NCBI GenBank assembly: GCA_019090845.1
Contig: JAHRVD010000089.1
Location: 1-8,696 of the forward strand
From: Marinosulfonomonas sp.
GTDB taxonomy: Bacteria; Pseudomonadota; Alphaproteobacteria; Rhodobacterales; Rhodobacteraceae
Reading direction: 5' to 3'
Length of the DNA stretch: 8,696 nucleotides
Under the pieces are notes generated by a model. The model was not told the DNA's origin. It made no database searches and saw only the letters and a program-made list of their open reading frames with translations. Positions 1-6,006 of the stretch are shown here, in pieces. The first letter of the stretch is position 1. Every line of letters begins with the position of its first letter. Both the position numbers and the translations under genes were made by a program.

Positions 1-1
1 C

Positions 2-463
2 AACGGAGAAATCCACTACCTGTGGCGGGCCGTAGATCACGAGGGCGAGGTGCTGGAAAGTTATGTCACCAAGCGCCGGACTCGCAAGGCTGCGTTGAAA
101 TTCCTCAGAAAATTAGTGAAACGCTACGGGAACACACATGTCATCGTGACAGACAAACTGCGATCCTACGGCGCTGCGATGAAGGTCATCGGCAATGCTG
201 GCCGACAAGAAACCGACCGTTGGCTGAATAACCGGGCGGAGAATTCCCATCTTCCATTTCGACGACGAGAACGAGCAAAGTTGCGCTTTCTAGGAATGCG
301 AACCTTGCAGAAATTCGTCGCCGTTCATTCTTTAGTTCACAACCATTTCAACCAGGAACGCCACCTTTACTCACGCTGCAATTTCAAGCTCAACCGCACC
401 GCTGCTCTTGCTGAGTGGCACCGACTTGGCGCGGCTTACGGGACAGTCATATTTTCAAATTAG
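2..463 (+). CDS. IS6-family transposase, C-terminal part (5' end outside window)
   Basis: The frame is open from the window edge to a TAG at 461-463, giving 153 residues. It starts at the Asn of the N-G-E motif that follows the first catalytic Asp, so that Asp is off the window. Seen here are the H-Y-L-W-R-A-V-D core strand, the second catalytic Asp in I-V-T-D-K-L-R-S-Y-G, and the catalytic Glu in N-N-R-A-E-N-S-H, followed by the basic R-R-R-E-R-A stretch and H-N-H-F-N-Q-E-R-H. These are typical of the DDE domain of IS6 transposases found in rhodobacteria, which move by replicative transposition and cointegrate formation. The C-terminus (A-L-A-E-W) looks complete. No frameshift is visible in this part, so this copy may be functional if its missing 5' end is intact. 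Confidence 0.93.
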   Translation, partial: NGEIHYLWRAVDHEGEVLESYVTKRRTRKAALKFLRKLVKRYGNTHVIVTDKLRSYGAAMKVIGNAGRQETDRWLNNRAENSHLPFRRRERAKLRFLGMRTLQKFVAVHSLVHNHFNQERHLYSRCNFKLNRTAALAEWHRLGAAYGTVIFSN

Positions 464-470
464 AGACTAG

Positions 471-492
471 TTTGCATTCGTCTGACTGAACC
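471..492 (-). repeat. Right terminal inverted repeat of left IS6 copy
   Basis: Read inward on the minus strand it starts GGTTCAGTCAGACGAA. The outer end of the right-hand copy reads GGCACTGTCAGACAAA; 12 of the first 16 bases agree, including the block GTCAGAC. It lies just after the transposase stop codon, where an IS6 right end is expected. No matching 8-bp target duplication is seen beside the other copy, as expected, because the outer flanks are not in the window. Confidence 0.65.
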
Positions 493-849
493 CTCAACCG
501 TATTGAGGCCGGTGAATTTTGCCGTACCGCGATAAACATCACCGCGTTTTTCCGCCGTGGCGGCCATGGCGTCTGGGATATGTCCGATCATGTTCTTTTC
601 TCGGCGGACCAGCTTGGCCCAATCCAATCTCGGCTTGCCGACGCTGATGCCGTGGGTCGCGGCCAGTTCGATCTCATGCAGGGCGTGGCCAGCGGCGACC
701 AAAACCTTTTTCGGAGTACAGCCGCGATTGGGGCAGGTGCCGCCAAAATCCCACTCTTCGACAAAGGCAATTTTCTTGCCCGCGGGGTGCGCCACGGCGG
801 ATACGCCAAATCCGGCGTTACCGCCGCCGATGATGATGATGTCATGGAA
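493..849 (-). pseudogene. Pyridine nucleotide-disulfide oxidoreductase remnant, cut by IS6
   Basis: N-terminal fragment (about 119 codons of a family usually near 450-480) of a glutathione reductase / dihydrolipoamide dehydrogenase-like flavoprotein. The frame shows the FAD-binding beta strand and glycine motif (D-I-I-I-I-G-G-G-N-A-G) and the redox-active disulfide motif G-G-T-C-P-N-R-G-C-T-P-K-K. It is damaged at both ends. At the 3' side it runs into the IS6 terminal repeat after N-T-V-E and stops ten IS-derived codons later, near 460. At the 5' side a TAA (852-850) precedes the motif in frame, and the nearby ATG (845-843) is in another frame, consistent with a small deletion just after the original start. 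The only in-frame conventional start is a GTG at 795, downstream of the glycine motif. It lies 76 bp after the alpha/beta hydrolase and was probably the last gene of the operon. Confidence 0.8.
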
Positions 850-892
850 TTAGGCATAATCGTCGCCTTTCGAGTGATGATCTGGGGTGCAG

Positions 893-914
893 GCGCCCGG
901 AAATATCCGGGCGC
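893..914. other. GC-rich stem-loop after the alpha/beta hydrolase gene
   Basis: Perfect 9-bp arms GCGCCCGGA (893-901) and TCCGGGCGC (906-914) around a 4-nt AATA loop. On the minus strand it begins 11 nt after the hydrolase stop codon but no T-run follows. On the plus strand it is followed by a modestly T-rich stretch. It may act as a weak terminator or as a 3'-end stabiliser of the operon mRNA; the sequence does not decide between these. Confidence 0.55.
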
Positions 915-925
915 GTGTTTCAATT

Positions 926-1879
926 TTAGTCGACAACGCGTCCAAGGAAATCTTTCATTTCCACCGCGATCTCGTCGCCATATTCTTCAAGCGCGAAATG
1001 GCCGGTATCAAGAATGTGAAATTCAAGATTTGCGAGGTCGGCTTTGTAGGGATGCGCGCCGTCCTCGGGGAAAATCAAATCATTTTTCCCCCACATCAAA
1101 AGCGCTGGCGGCTGGTATTGACGGAACAGCGCCTGCCATTTGGGATATTGGGTGACATTGGTGCCGTAATCCAGGAACATTTCCAGTTGGACTTCCTGAT
1201 TGCCAGGGCGGTCCAGAAGGTATTGCACGTGCCAGAAATTATCGGGGCTGATGGCGGATGTGTCCTGCACGCCGTGGGTGAATTGCCAAATGGTTGCGTC
1301 CAGCGTCAGGAACCCGCGCAGCGCGTCGCCAAGCTCTGGGGAGGGGTTGGCCCAATATGCCTTTAACGGCTCCCAAAATTCGCGCAGGCCCTCGTCATAG
1401 GCATTGCCATTCTGGATAATGAAGGCGCTGACCCGGTCCGGATCTTGGGCAAACATGCGAAACCCGACCGGCGCGCCGTAGTCCATTAGGTAGACGGCGT
1501 ATTTTCCGACACCCTTTTGATCCAGCAGATCGGTCATCAGGGCGGCATTATTGGCGAATGAATATTCGTAAGTGTCCGCATCCGGCATGTCCGACGCGCC
1601 AAAGCCGGGATAGTCGGGCGCGATCACATGGTAGTTTTCGGCCAGCTCCGGGATCAGATTGCGGAACATGTGCGACGATGTCGGAAAGCCGTGCAACAGC
1701 AGGATTGTGGGGTTGGTGGGGTCGCCCGCCTCGCGGTATGCGATGGACAGACCACTGATGTCGGCCGTGTTGAATTGCACATTATTATTGGCAGGATTTG
1801 CCGCAATCGCCGCGACGGGCATCAGCGATGTAATGGCCACAAAGGCCGCACCAAGTGCGTGTTTTGGGAGGTTATTCAT
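926..1879 (-). CDS. Exported alpha/beta hydrolase with Asp nucleophile (haloalkane dehalogenase/epoxide hydrolase-like)
   Basis: 317 residues. The N-terminus has a Lys at residue 6, a hydrophobic stretch at about 8-26 and a likely Sec cleavage site after A-I-A (26/27), so the enzyme probably acts in the periplasm. The fold motifs are in order: oxyanion-hole H-G-F-P at 63-66, nucleophile elbow M-D-Y-G-A-P with Asp133, a helical cap region at about 155-240, acid candidate Asp267 in W-G-K-N-D, and catalytic His294 in D-T-G-H-F-A-L-E. An Asp at the elbow is the arrangement of haloalkane/fluoroacetate dehalogenases and epoxide hydrolases, which form an ester intermediate; the real substrate cannot be read from sequence. 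The ATG at 1879 has an upstream AAAGGA. It is 28 bp after the PNPOx-like gene and presumably cotranscribed with it. Confidence 0.9.
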   Translation of the reverse strand: MNNLPKHALGAAFVAITSLMPVAAIAANPANNNVQFNTADISGLSIAYREAGDPTNPTILLLHGFPTSSHMFRNLIPELAENYHVIAPDYPGFGASDMPDADTYEYSFANNAALMTDLLDQKGVGKYAVYLMDYGAPVGFRMFAQDPDRVSAFIIQNGNAYDEGLREFWEPLKAYWANPSPELGDALRGFLTLDATIWQFTHGVQDTSAISPDNFWHVQYLLDRPGNQEVQLEMFLDYGTNVTQYPKWQALFRQYQPPALLMWGKNDLIFPEDGAHPYKADLANLEFHILDTGHFALEEYGDEIAVEMKDFLGRVVD

Positions 1880-1907
1880 AGAGTATCCTTTCGGTTTGGG
1901 TGGGAAT

Positions 1908-2519
1908 TCAATACGCGCGTTTCAGAACGGCGTTTTCTGCTTTCAGATCAGCTATCCGGTTGCGCAACGCAGCAAGGTCCGGTTCCAGCTCTTCCAAAGT
2001 AAAGCGGCGCGGGATGTTGCGGGGGCAGTTCCAGTCAAGCGCGGCGATATATATTTTGACGATCCGCTCCATTTTTTCGGTGCCAATCAACAGCTTGGCC
2101 ACCAGTTCCGGGTCTGATTCAGGGTCAATCAGCCGGGCCTCGCCCCACAGTTTCAGCCGTCGCTGGTTCGGATAATCCACGGCAATCAGCGACACGCGCG
2201 GCGAATGCGCCAGATTGCCTGCGCTGATATACTGGCGGTTGCCGCGATAATCCGCATAGGCGATGGTCTTGTCGTTCAGCACTTTGATAAAGCCGGGCGA
2301 GCCGCCCCGAAACTGCACATAGGGCCATCCGTTTTCTGACATGGTGGCTTGAAAAAACCCGTCGCGATTGGTCAGAAATTCTGCCTCTGATGGGCCAAGG
2401 CGGTCTCCGCCCTGACGTTCATCCGACAGGAATTTGCGGTAGGTTTTGGCCGATCCAAGCCGGTCTTGTTCCGCCTGAACTTGCGGGGTAAAGGCGATAT
2501 CCGCGAATGCGAGGGACAT
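1908..2519 (-). CDS. Pyridoxamine 5'-phosphate oxidase (PNPOx)-like flavin-binding family protein
   Basis: 203 residues, with no signal peptide or membrane segment. The split-barrel part (about 40-150) carries the features of PNPOx-like proteins: [12 protein letters not shown], then [18 protein letters not shown], and [15 protein letters not shown]. Members bind FMN or F420-like cofactors and reduce or oxidise small molecules; this subgroup has no assigned reaction that I can name. The last 30 residues (L-E-E-L-E-P-D-L onward) form a probable short coiled coil, which suggests oligomerisation. The start at 2519 is well supported by AGGAGAG five to six bases upstream. It sits 22 bp after the DUF1348 gene and 28 bp before the alpha/beta hydrolase gene, so it is inside a compact operon. 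Confidence 0.88.
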   Translation of the reverse strand: MSLAFADIAFTPQVQAEQDRLGSAKTYRKFLSDERQGGDRLGPSEAEFLTNRDGFFQATMSENGWPYVQFRGGSPGFIKVLNDKTIAYADYRGNRQYISAGNLAHSPRVSLIAVDYPNQRRLKLWGEARLIDPESDPELVAKLLIGTEKMERIVKIYIAALDWNCPRNIPRRFTLEELEPDLAALRNRIADLKAENAVLKRAY

Positions 2520-2541
2520 TTTTTCTCTCCTGATATTTGGG

Positions 2542-3006
2542 TCAAAGGCCCAGATCGCTGAGGCCTGGGTGGTCGTCGGGGCGTTTGCCCTGCGGCCAGT
2601 GAAACAGCCGGTCCTGGGGGGGGATTTTCAGGTCATTGATGCTGGCGATCCGCATTTTCATGCGTCCGTCATCGGCGTACTGCCAGTTTTCGTTGCCGTA
2701 TGAGCGGAACCATGCGCCGGTCTGGTCGCTCCATTCATAGGCAAAGCGAACCGCGATTCGATTTCCGGTAGCGACCCACAGCTCTTTGATCAGGCGGTAT
2801 TCCCTTTCACGTTCCCATTTACGGGTCAGAAATGCATGGATCTGTGCGTGCCCGGTCAGAAATTCAGCGCGGTTGCGCCAGATGCTTTCATCCGTATAGG
2901 CCGGCGTCACGATATCGGGATCTCGGCTGTTCCATGCGTTTTCGGCCATGCGGACCTTTTGCCGGGCTGCGGGGCGATCAAAGGGCGGTAGCGGCGGGCG
3001 TGTCAT
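2542..3006 (-). CDS. DUF1348 (NTF2-like) family protein
   Basis: 154 residues from the ATG at 3006. The sequence is strongly characteristic of DUF1348, a single-domain NTF2-like alpha+beta barrel family: [10 protein letters not shown] near 21-30, then [35 protein letters not shown], and the C-terminal H-P-G-L-S-D-L-G-L. The length is normal for the family. The function is unknown; NTF2-like folds often enclose a small ligand or serve as isomerases, dehydratases or accessory subunits. An earlier in-frame ATG at 3045 would add 13 atypical residues, so I chose the start where family similarity begins. The upstream AAAGGG that would serve as its ribosome site lies in a small hairpin (3018-3033). 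Confidence 0.9.
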   Translation of the reverse strand: MTRPPLPPFDRPAARQKVRMAENAWNSRDPDIVTPAYTDESIWRNRAEFLTGHAQIHAFLTRKWEREREYRLIKELWVATGNRIAVRFAYEWSDQTGAWFRSYGNENWQYADDGRMKMRIASINDLKIPPQDRLFHWPQGKRPDDHPGLSDLGL

Positions 3007-3017
3007 TGTCTGTGGTT

Positions 3018-3033
3018 CCCTTTGGTGAAAGGG
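3018..3033 (-). promoter_or_regulatory. Small hairpin overlapping the ribosome site of the DUF1348 gene
   Basis: On the minus strand CCCTTT-CACC-AAAGGG forms a perfect 6-bp stem with a 4-nt loop. The 3' arm AAAGGG is the only Shine-Dalgarno-like sequence ahead of the ATG at 3006 (11-nt spacer). If formed, it would hide the ribosome site and lower or condition translation. Short hairpins of this size can occur by chance. Confidence 0.35.
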
Positions 3034-3115
3034 CCCGGTGCGCATGGCGAAAGGCCAAAATGCACAGGGCGGCTGTGGTTGGGATGCGGTGCCTGGCGCT
3101 GCTGATTACCGTGGG

Positions 3116-3871
3116 TCAATCCGGCTCGATCACAGAAATCGGAAGCCCCAGGGTGAACGTCGCGCCCTTGTTGAAACCGTCGCTTTTGGCGGTCAGGCTG
3201 CCACCCAAGACATCGGCAATCCGGCGCGTCGACCACAATCCCAAGCCGGTGCTTTGTTCACCACCGGTAGGTATTGCGGACAGACGTTGAAAAGGTCGCC
3301 CGAACCGTTTGAGATCTTTGCGCGACAGGCCGAATCCTTTATTGGTGACAGAAATGAAGACCGAGCGTGCGTCTTGCCCGGTCCGGCATCTGATTTCTGT
3401 TCCATAGTGGGAATATTTGACGGCGTTGTTGACGAGATTGTCGAAGGCCTGGATCAGCAGTTCCTCATGCGACCCGGCCAAAATGCTTAATCCCGACAGA
3501 TTGAACGTAATGGCCTTTTTTTGGGCTGCCAGAAGGTTGTGCTCTACAGCTATCTCCATAACTGAACGTAGATCGCAGACTGCGGTTTCTGAGCGGGGCG
3601 TGTTTGCCAGACGGCCAGCGTTTTGCATTAGCCGCTGGAGCATACCCTCCATCCGATCGGCAGCGCGTAAACCCCGTTGAATAGCGTTGCCGAAGTCCAT
3701 TTTCCCGTCAGTTTGGGCATTGGTTTCCAGCAACTCCAGGGTCGACATGACACAGGCCAGTGGATTTCTCAGATCATGGGCGGCCATGGTAATCTCTTCG
3801 CGCATGGATTTGATTGAAGCGCCCACACTTTGGATGTTTGGGGGCGAGATCGGCTCCAGAACAGCGGTCAT
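3116..3871 (-). CDS. Small cytosolic sensor histidine kinase without sensor domain
   Basis: 251 residues, no membrane segment and no recognisable input domain. The dimerisation/phosphoacceptor helix starts almost at once: H-box A-A-H-D-L-R-N-P-L-A with His32. The ATP-binding domain follows, with N-box D-N-L-V-N-N-A near 144-150, G1-type motif N-K-G-F-G (177-181), and G2 motif T-G-L-G-L-W-S-T (208-215). The G1 motif has Asn where most kinases have the adenine-contacting Asp; some kinases naturally carry Asn here, so activity is likely but not certain. The ATG at 3871 is preceded by AAAGGATT. It lies inside the effector operon, 74 bp after doxX-like and 109 bp before DUF1348, away from the regulator block. 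It could phosphorylate a receiver protein nearby or act as a phosphatase; no dedicated partner is next to it. Confidence 0.88.
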   Translation of the reverse strand: MTAVLEPISPPNIQSVGASIKSMREEITMAAHDLRNPLACVMSTLELLETNAQTDGKMDFGNAIQRGLRAADRMEGMLQRLMQNAGRLANTPRSETAVCDLRSVMEIAVEHNLLAAQKKAITFNLSGLSILAGSHEELLIQAFDNLVNNAVKYSHYGTEIRCRTGQDARSVFISVTNKGFGLSRKDLKRFGRPFQRLSAIPTGGEQSTGLGLWSTRRIADVLGGSLTAKSDGFNKGATFTLGLPISVIEPD

Positions 3872-3901
3872 TGGTCTAATCCTTTTTTTGTAAAATATTG
3901 G

Positions 3902-3927
3902 GCCGGACACCGGCGGATGTGCCCGGC
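3902..3927 (-). other. Stem-loop after the DoxX gene
   Basis: On the minus strand GCCGGGCAC and GTGTCCGGC form a 9-bp stem with one G-U pair and an 8-nt loop, 18 nt after the DoxX stop codon. It is followed by CCAATATTTTAC, which is only weakly T-rich. It may be a leaky terminator or mRNA stabiliser separating DoxX from the kinase gene. Confidence 0.4.
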
Positions 3928-3945
3928 AAATAAACGACAGACGCC

Positions 3946-4392
3946 TCAGGCGGGTTGCCAGACATATCCGGCGTCGGATCCTGCCATCCGAAGGTACCGG
4001 TTTCCGGTAATTGCGATGTAGAGCATGATCAGGATCAGCACGGTTTGAAACTCGATGCCGCCGATCGGGTGGGTCTCTGATGGCAAGAAGTTCCATTGAC
4101 CCCAGTGAACCTTGACTATGGCACCGATCATGACCGGTATGTTCAGAGTTGCGCCGATCCGAGTGGTGATGTCGAAAAACGAGTTGTTGCCGAAACCTCC
4201 GAGGATCAAAAGCAGTGCCCCGCCAGTCTCGGCCATGGCAACAAAGACGAGCTGGGTATAGGAAATGGGCAGCATCGCGGCGAAGCCTTCCAAGTTCATG
4301 AATTTCAAAACTCCATGGAAGAGGAAGACGCTGGCAATCGCGATTCGCAGCAACCAATGGGCGTTGTTGGCAAGAATATCGGTGAGTTTCAT
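3946..4392 (-). CDS. DoxX-family integral membrane protein
   Basis: 148 residues with four hydrophobic segments at about 12-29, 45-66, 78-94 and 110-129, the usual four-helix plan and length of DoxX/DoxD-like proteins. The first helix region has the family pattern L-L-R-I-A-I-A-S-V-F-L-F-H-G-V-L-K-F, and the second has A-E-T-G-G-A-L-L-L-I-L-G-G. DoxX proteins sit in the inner membrane; in archaea a relative is part of the thiosulfate:quinone oxidoreductase, and in actinobacteria one joins a thiol/superoxide stress complex, but most bacterial members are unassigned. The start at 4392 is supported by GGAGATC directly upstream. It follows the isochorismatase-fold gene by 82 bp that hold a stem-loop. 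It could hand electrons between the quinone pool and the operon's redox proteins, which is inference only. Confidence 0.88.
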   Translation of the reverse strand: MKLTDILANNAHWLLRIAIASVFLFHGVLKFMNLEGFAAMLPISYTQLVFVAMAETGGALLLILGGFGNNSFFDITTRIGATLNIPVMIGAIVKVHWGQWNFLPSETHPIGGIEFQTVLILIMLYIAITGNRYLRMAGSDAGYVWQPA

Positions 4393-4434
4393 TTTGATCT
4401 CCGGTTCTGAGGTGGTGAAAAGAAGAATACCGAC

Positions 4435-4458
4435 CGACCGCCCGAGTTGTGGCGGTCG
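4435..4458 (-). other. Stem-loop after the isochorismatase-fold gene
   Basis: Perfect 8-bp arms CGACCGCC and GGCGGTCG around an 8-nt loop, 16 nt downstream of the stop codon at 4475 on the minus strand. The following GTCGGTATTCTTCTTTTC is pyrimidine-rich with scattered T residues. This is a possible partial terminator that would make the first gene of the operon more abundant than the rest. Confidence 0.45.
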
Positions 4459-4474
4459 ACCAGAGAGCATTTTG

Positions 4475-5284
4475 TCAATTTGCAGCGGCGATCTTGGCGA
4501 CGACTTCTTTGGTCGTCCAAAGGCCGTTGGCGACAAAGCGGAAGTTGATAAGCGCGGCCAGATATCCATCGCCTTCCGGCAGTTTGGCGGCGGCCGTTCC
4601 GTCACGCACGACGGCCACTTCGAACCCCTGCTCCAGCAGCTCATAAAGATGCGCCTGGGTGCACAGATTTGCCGACATGCCCGCAAGGATCACCTTGGTG
4701 ATGCCGCGTTTGCGTAATTGCAAAACCAGATCGTTCTGTTCCGGCCCATAGATCTTATGCGGGCTGGTCACGACGGTTTCGCCATCGAGGATCTGTTCCT
4801 TGTATTGCGGCATGAAATCCGCGCCGGACCCGTCAAAACCCGCGAGCGTCAGTGGCCCTTCCCGGTCAAACATGCCGATTGCGTGCATTAGTTTTTCCAG
4901 CGGGCCCTCGAAATGCCAGCCGTGGTCTGTCGGAAAATAGTGGTGTGGCGAGATGAACAGCGGCATGCCGCTCGATTTGGCTGTGTCGATCAGCGTTGCA
5001 AGATTTTCGACCACATTGTGTTCGGTCACGCTTTCACCGACGACGCCCCAGGTCACGCCTTCGGGCGACAGGAAATCGATCTGCGGGTCGGTAATGACAA
5101 TCGCCGTGTCACCCATGGTGACGAACATGTCAGTTGAGGGCAGGGCCGGATCGGTAGGGTCTGCATAAAGTGCCTCTGACGACGCTGTATGTGCGAATGC
5201 TGTGAAATCCGTGACGCTGAGGACGGCGCCGAATACCAACGGCACCGGAAGGATCGTAGTCAGGATTGAATTGAAATTAGTCAT
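4475..5284 (-). CDS. Isochorismatase-fold cysteine hydrolase with N-terminal signal peptide
   Basis: 269 residues. The first about 31 residues are hydrophobic with a possible cleavage site after A-F-A, so export is likely, although the n-region lacks a positive charge. The hydrolase domain (about 58-260) has the catalytic triad of the family: Asp66 in V-I-T-D-P-Q-I-D-F, Lys177 in S-P-H-K-I-Y-G, and Cys208 in A-G-M-S-A-N-L-C-T-Q. The M-S-A-N-L-C turn is the normal nucleophile setting. The family includes isochorismatases, nicotinamidases, N-carbamoyl amidases and many unassigned amidases; the substrate is unknown. I chose the ATG at 5284 because GGAGA lies 5 nt upstream; an ATG 12 nt earlier overlaps that site. 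It is the first gene of the effector operon, behind a leader of about 150 nt with a strong inverted repeat and tandem FixJ-like boxes. Confidence 0.9.
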   Translation of the reverse strand: MTNFNSILTTILPVPLVFGAVLSVTDFTAFAHTASSEALYADPTDPALPSTDMFVTMGDTAIVITDPQIDFLSPEGVTWGVVGESVTEHNVVENLATLIDTAKSSGMPLFISPHHYFPTDHGWHFEGPLEKLMHAIGMFDREGPLTLAGFDGSGADFMPQYKEQILDGETVVTSPHKIYGPEQNDLVLQLRKRGITKVILAGMSANLCTQAHLYELLEQGFEVAVVRDGTAAAKLPEGDGYLAALINFRFVANGLWTTKEVVAKIAAAN

Positions 5285-5311
5285 AGTCGTCTCCATGGAC
5301 CTAAAAGGGGG

Positions 5312-5345
5312 TGCCTGTGACGCTGGGAGGAAGGCGTCACAGGCA
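5312..5345 (-). promoter_or_regulatory. 12-bp perfect inverted repeat in the leader of the effector operon
   Basis: Arms TGCCTGTGACGC (5312-5323) and GCGTCACAGGCA (5334-5345) around a 10-nt spacer, with no mismatch. On the minus strand it is followed by CCCCCTTTT and then, about 8 nt later, the ribosome site of the first operon gene. As RNA it would be a very stable hairpin resembling a terminator or attenuator; as DNA it could be the operator of a dimeric regulator. The TGTGA/TCACA halves are too far apart (14 nt between them) for a CRP/FNR site. Confidence 0.7.
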
Positions 5346-5443
5346 GGGAACCTGACCGTTGTGGGGACAACATTGTGGCCAGGGCGGAGGGTTTGATTGT
5401 CTCCAGTTCGGTTTCCCATCACACTGGTTGATGGCATACCGAG

Positions 5444-5472
5444 ACCCTAGCTTTTGCGCCGGTCTGGGGAAA
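5444..5472 (-). promoter_or_regulatory. Candidate promoter of the effector operon
   Basis: On the minus strand a weak -35-like TTTCCC (5472-5467) and a -10-like TAGGGT (5449-5444) are 17 nt apart, placed directly after the tandem boxes. The hexamers are poor, as expected for an activator-dependent promoter. Support comes from the second promoter at 5978-6006, where the same distances occur after a near-identical box. Transcription would begin near 5438. Confidence 0.45.
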
Positions 5473-5475
5473 TTC

Positions 5476-5503
5476 GGGGTTTTACCTAGGGGCAACTACG
5501 TAT
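5476..5503 (-). promoter_or_regulatory. Two adjacent FixJ-like boxes upstream of the effector operon
   Basis: On the minus strand ATACGTAGTTGCCC (5503-5490) is followed without a gap by CTAGGTAAAACCCC (5489-5476), a head-to-tail pair of 14-mers. The Sinorhizobium FixJ selection consensus, as I remember it, is MTAMGTAGTTTCCC; the first box agrees at 13 of 14 positions and the second at 9. They lie downstream of the receiver-only gene and about 190 bp before the hydrolase start, next to a candidate promoter. A FixJ-type regulator is encoded 0.5 kb upstream. Confidence 0.6.
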
Positions 5504-5532
5504 GCGGGGGGATGCGTGGCGCAGGTCAGCGT

Positions 5533-5973
5533 TTAGCCGACAATGCCTTTCACGATCTTGATTAGCGTCGCACCAGGTACCGGTTTTCGCAGCAGGTGTG
5601 TTACGCCCAGACGGCGGGCCAGTTTTTCGGTCGCGTCGTCCATATTGCCAGAGATTAGAACGACCGGGATGCCAACGCCCGCATCATTCAGGCGTTCGAT
5701 CAGTTCCAGCCCGTTCATGCCGGGCATATGCACGTCAATGACCAGACAGTCGGGCGTGCTGTCCTTAAGCAAAACCAAAAGCTCTTCGCCGGACGTGCAG
5801 GTTTGGACCCGCAGCCCAGCAAGCGACAGCATCACCGACAGCGAGTCGCGCACGGCCTCGTCGTCGTCCACGACTATGATCGATTTTTTGGCGAGCTCTG
5901 AAATGGCGTGTTCGCTTTTTTGTTGCGGCGGCTTATGCCTGCCAGCTGATTGCACAGCACAGCGGTATTGCAT
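5533..5973 (-). CDS. Receiver-only response regulator (FixT-like)
   Basis: 146 residues from the ATG at 5973. One CheY-type receiver domain fills about residues 29-146: acidic pocket V-V-D-D-D-E, phosphoacceptor Asp80 in L-V-I-D-V-H-M-P-G, switch Ser98 in V-L-I-S-G-N, and Lys120 in L-L-R-K-P-V. There is no DNA-binding or enzyme domain. In Caulobacter a receiver-only protein, FixT, is induced by FixJ and inhibits FixL; position after the FixJ-type gene and a FixJ-like box in front of this gene suggest the same role. Three cysteines (5, 59, 76) are present. The start is uncertain: neither the ATG at 5973 nor a TTG at 5988 has a ribosome site, and the first 25-28 residues are not part of the domain. 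A leaderless start or an unusual later start codon is possible. Confidence 0.85.
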   Translation of the reverse strand: MQYRCAVQSAGRHKPPQQKSEHAISELAKKSIIVVDDDEAVRDSLSVMLSLAGLRVQTCTSGEELLVLLKDSTPDCLVIDVHMPGMNGLELIERLNDAGVGIPVVLISGNMDDATEKLARRLGVTHLLRKPVPGATLIKIVKGIVG

Positions 5974-5977
5974 CGCA

Positions 5978-6006
5978 AAGATAGCCAACGGAACAAAGTT
6001 TGAAAA
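5978..6006 (-). promoter_or_regulatory. Candidate promoter of the receiver-only gene
   Basis: On the minus strand TTTTCA (6006-6001) and TATCTT (5983-5978) are 17 nt apart. They sit at the same distance from a FixJ-like box as the hexamers of the effector-operon promoter. The predicted start of transcription, near 5971, falls on the ATG at 5973-5971, which would give a leaderless or nearly leaderless mRNA. Confidence 0.45.

Larger units (their letters stand above)
1..492 (+). mobile_element. IS6-family insertion sequence, right part (left copy)
   Basis: Truncated by the window edge. It contains the C-terminal two thirds of a transposase and a right-end terminal repeat at about 471-492. The right boundary is supported from the other side: the minus-strand oxidoreductase frame keeps family-like sequence (ending L-N-T-V-E) up to about 493 and then enters IS sequence. 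The IS lies in the same orientation as the copy at the right edge of the window. The exact end could be 492 or 493. Confidence 0.85.

Noticed and set aside
588..923. Minus-strand frame starting with M-K-H-A-P-G-Y
   Set aside because: It overlaps the true oxidoreductase frame, which carries the FAD and C-P-N-R-G-C motifs; this frame has none.
2616..2623. Run of eight G residues as a frameshift in the DUF1348 gene
   Set aside because: The DUF1348 frame continues normally on both sides to its characteristic C-terminus, so the run is read in frame.
3872..4357. Upstream extension of the small histidine kinase frame to 413 residues
   Set aside because: The extra 162 residues run through the intergenic gap and the DoxX gene in another frame, are rich in Arg and His, and lack domains; the ATG at 3871 has a good ribosome site.
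5312..5345. CRP/FNR-type operator from the TGTGA and TCACA halves
   Set aside because: The halves are 14 nt apart instead of about 6, so the inverted repeat is kept as an unassigned element.
5385..5436. TTGAT half-sites (5391-5395 region and 5427-5431) as FNR/FixK boxes
   Set aside because: No ATCAA partner occurs at the required 4-nt spacing, so they are single half-sites likely present by chance.
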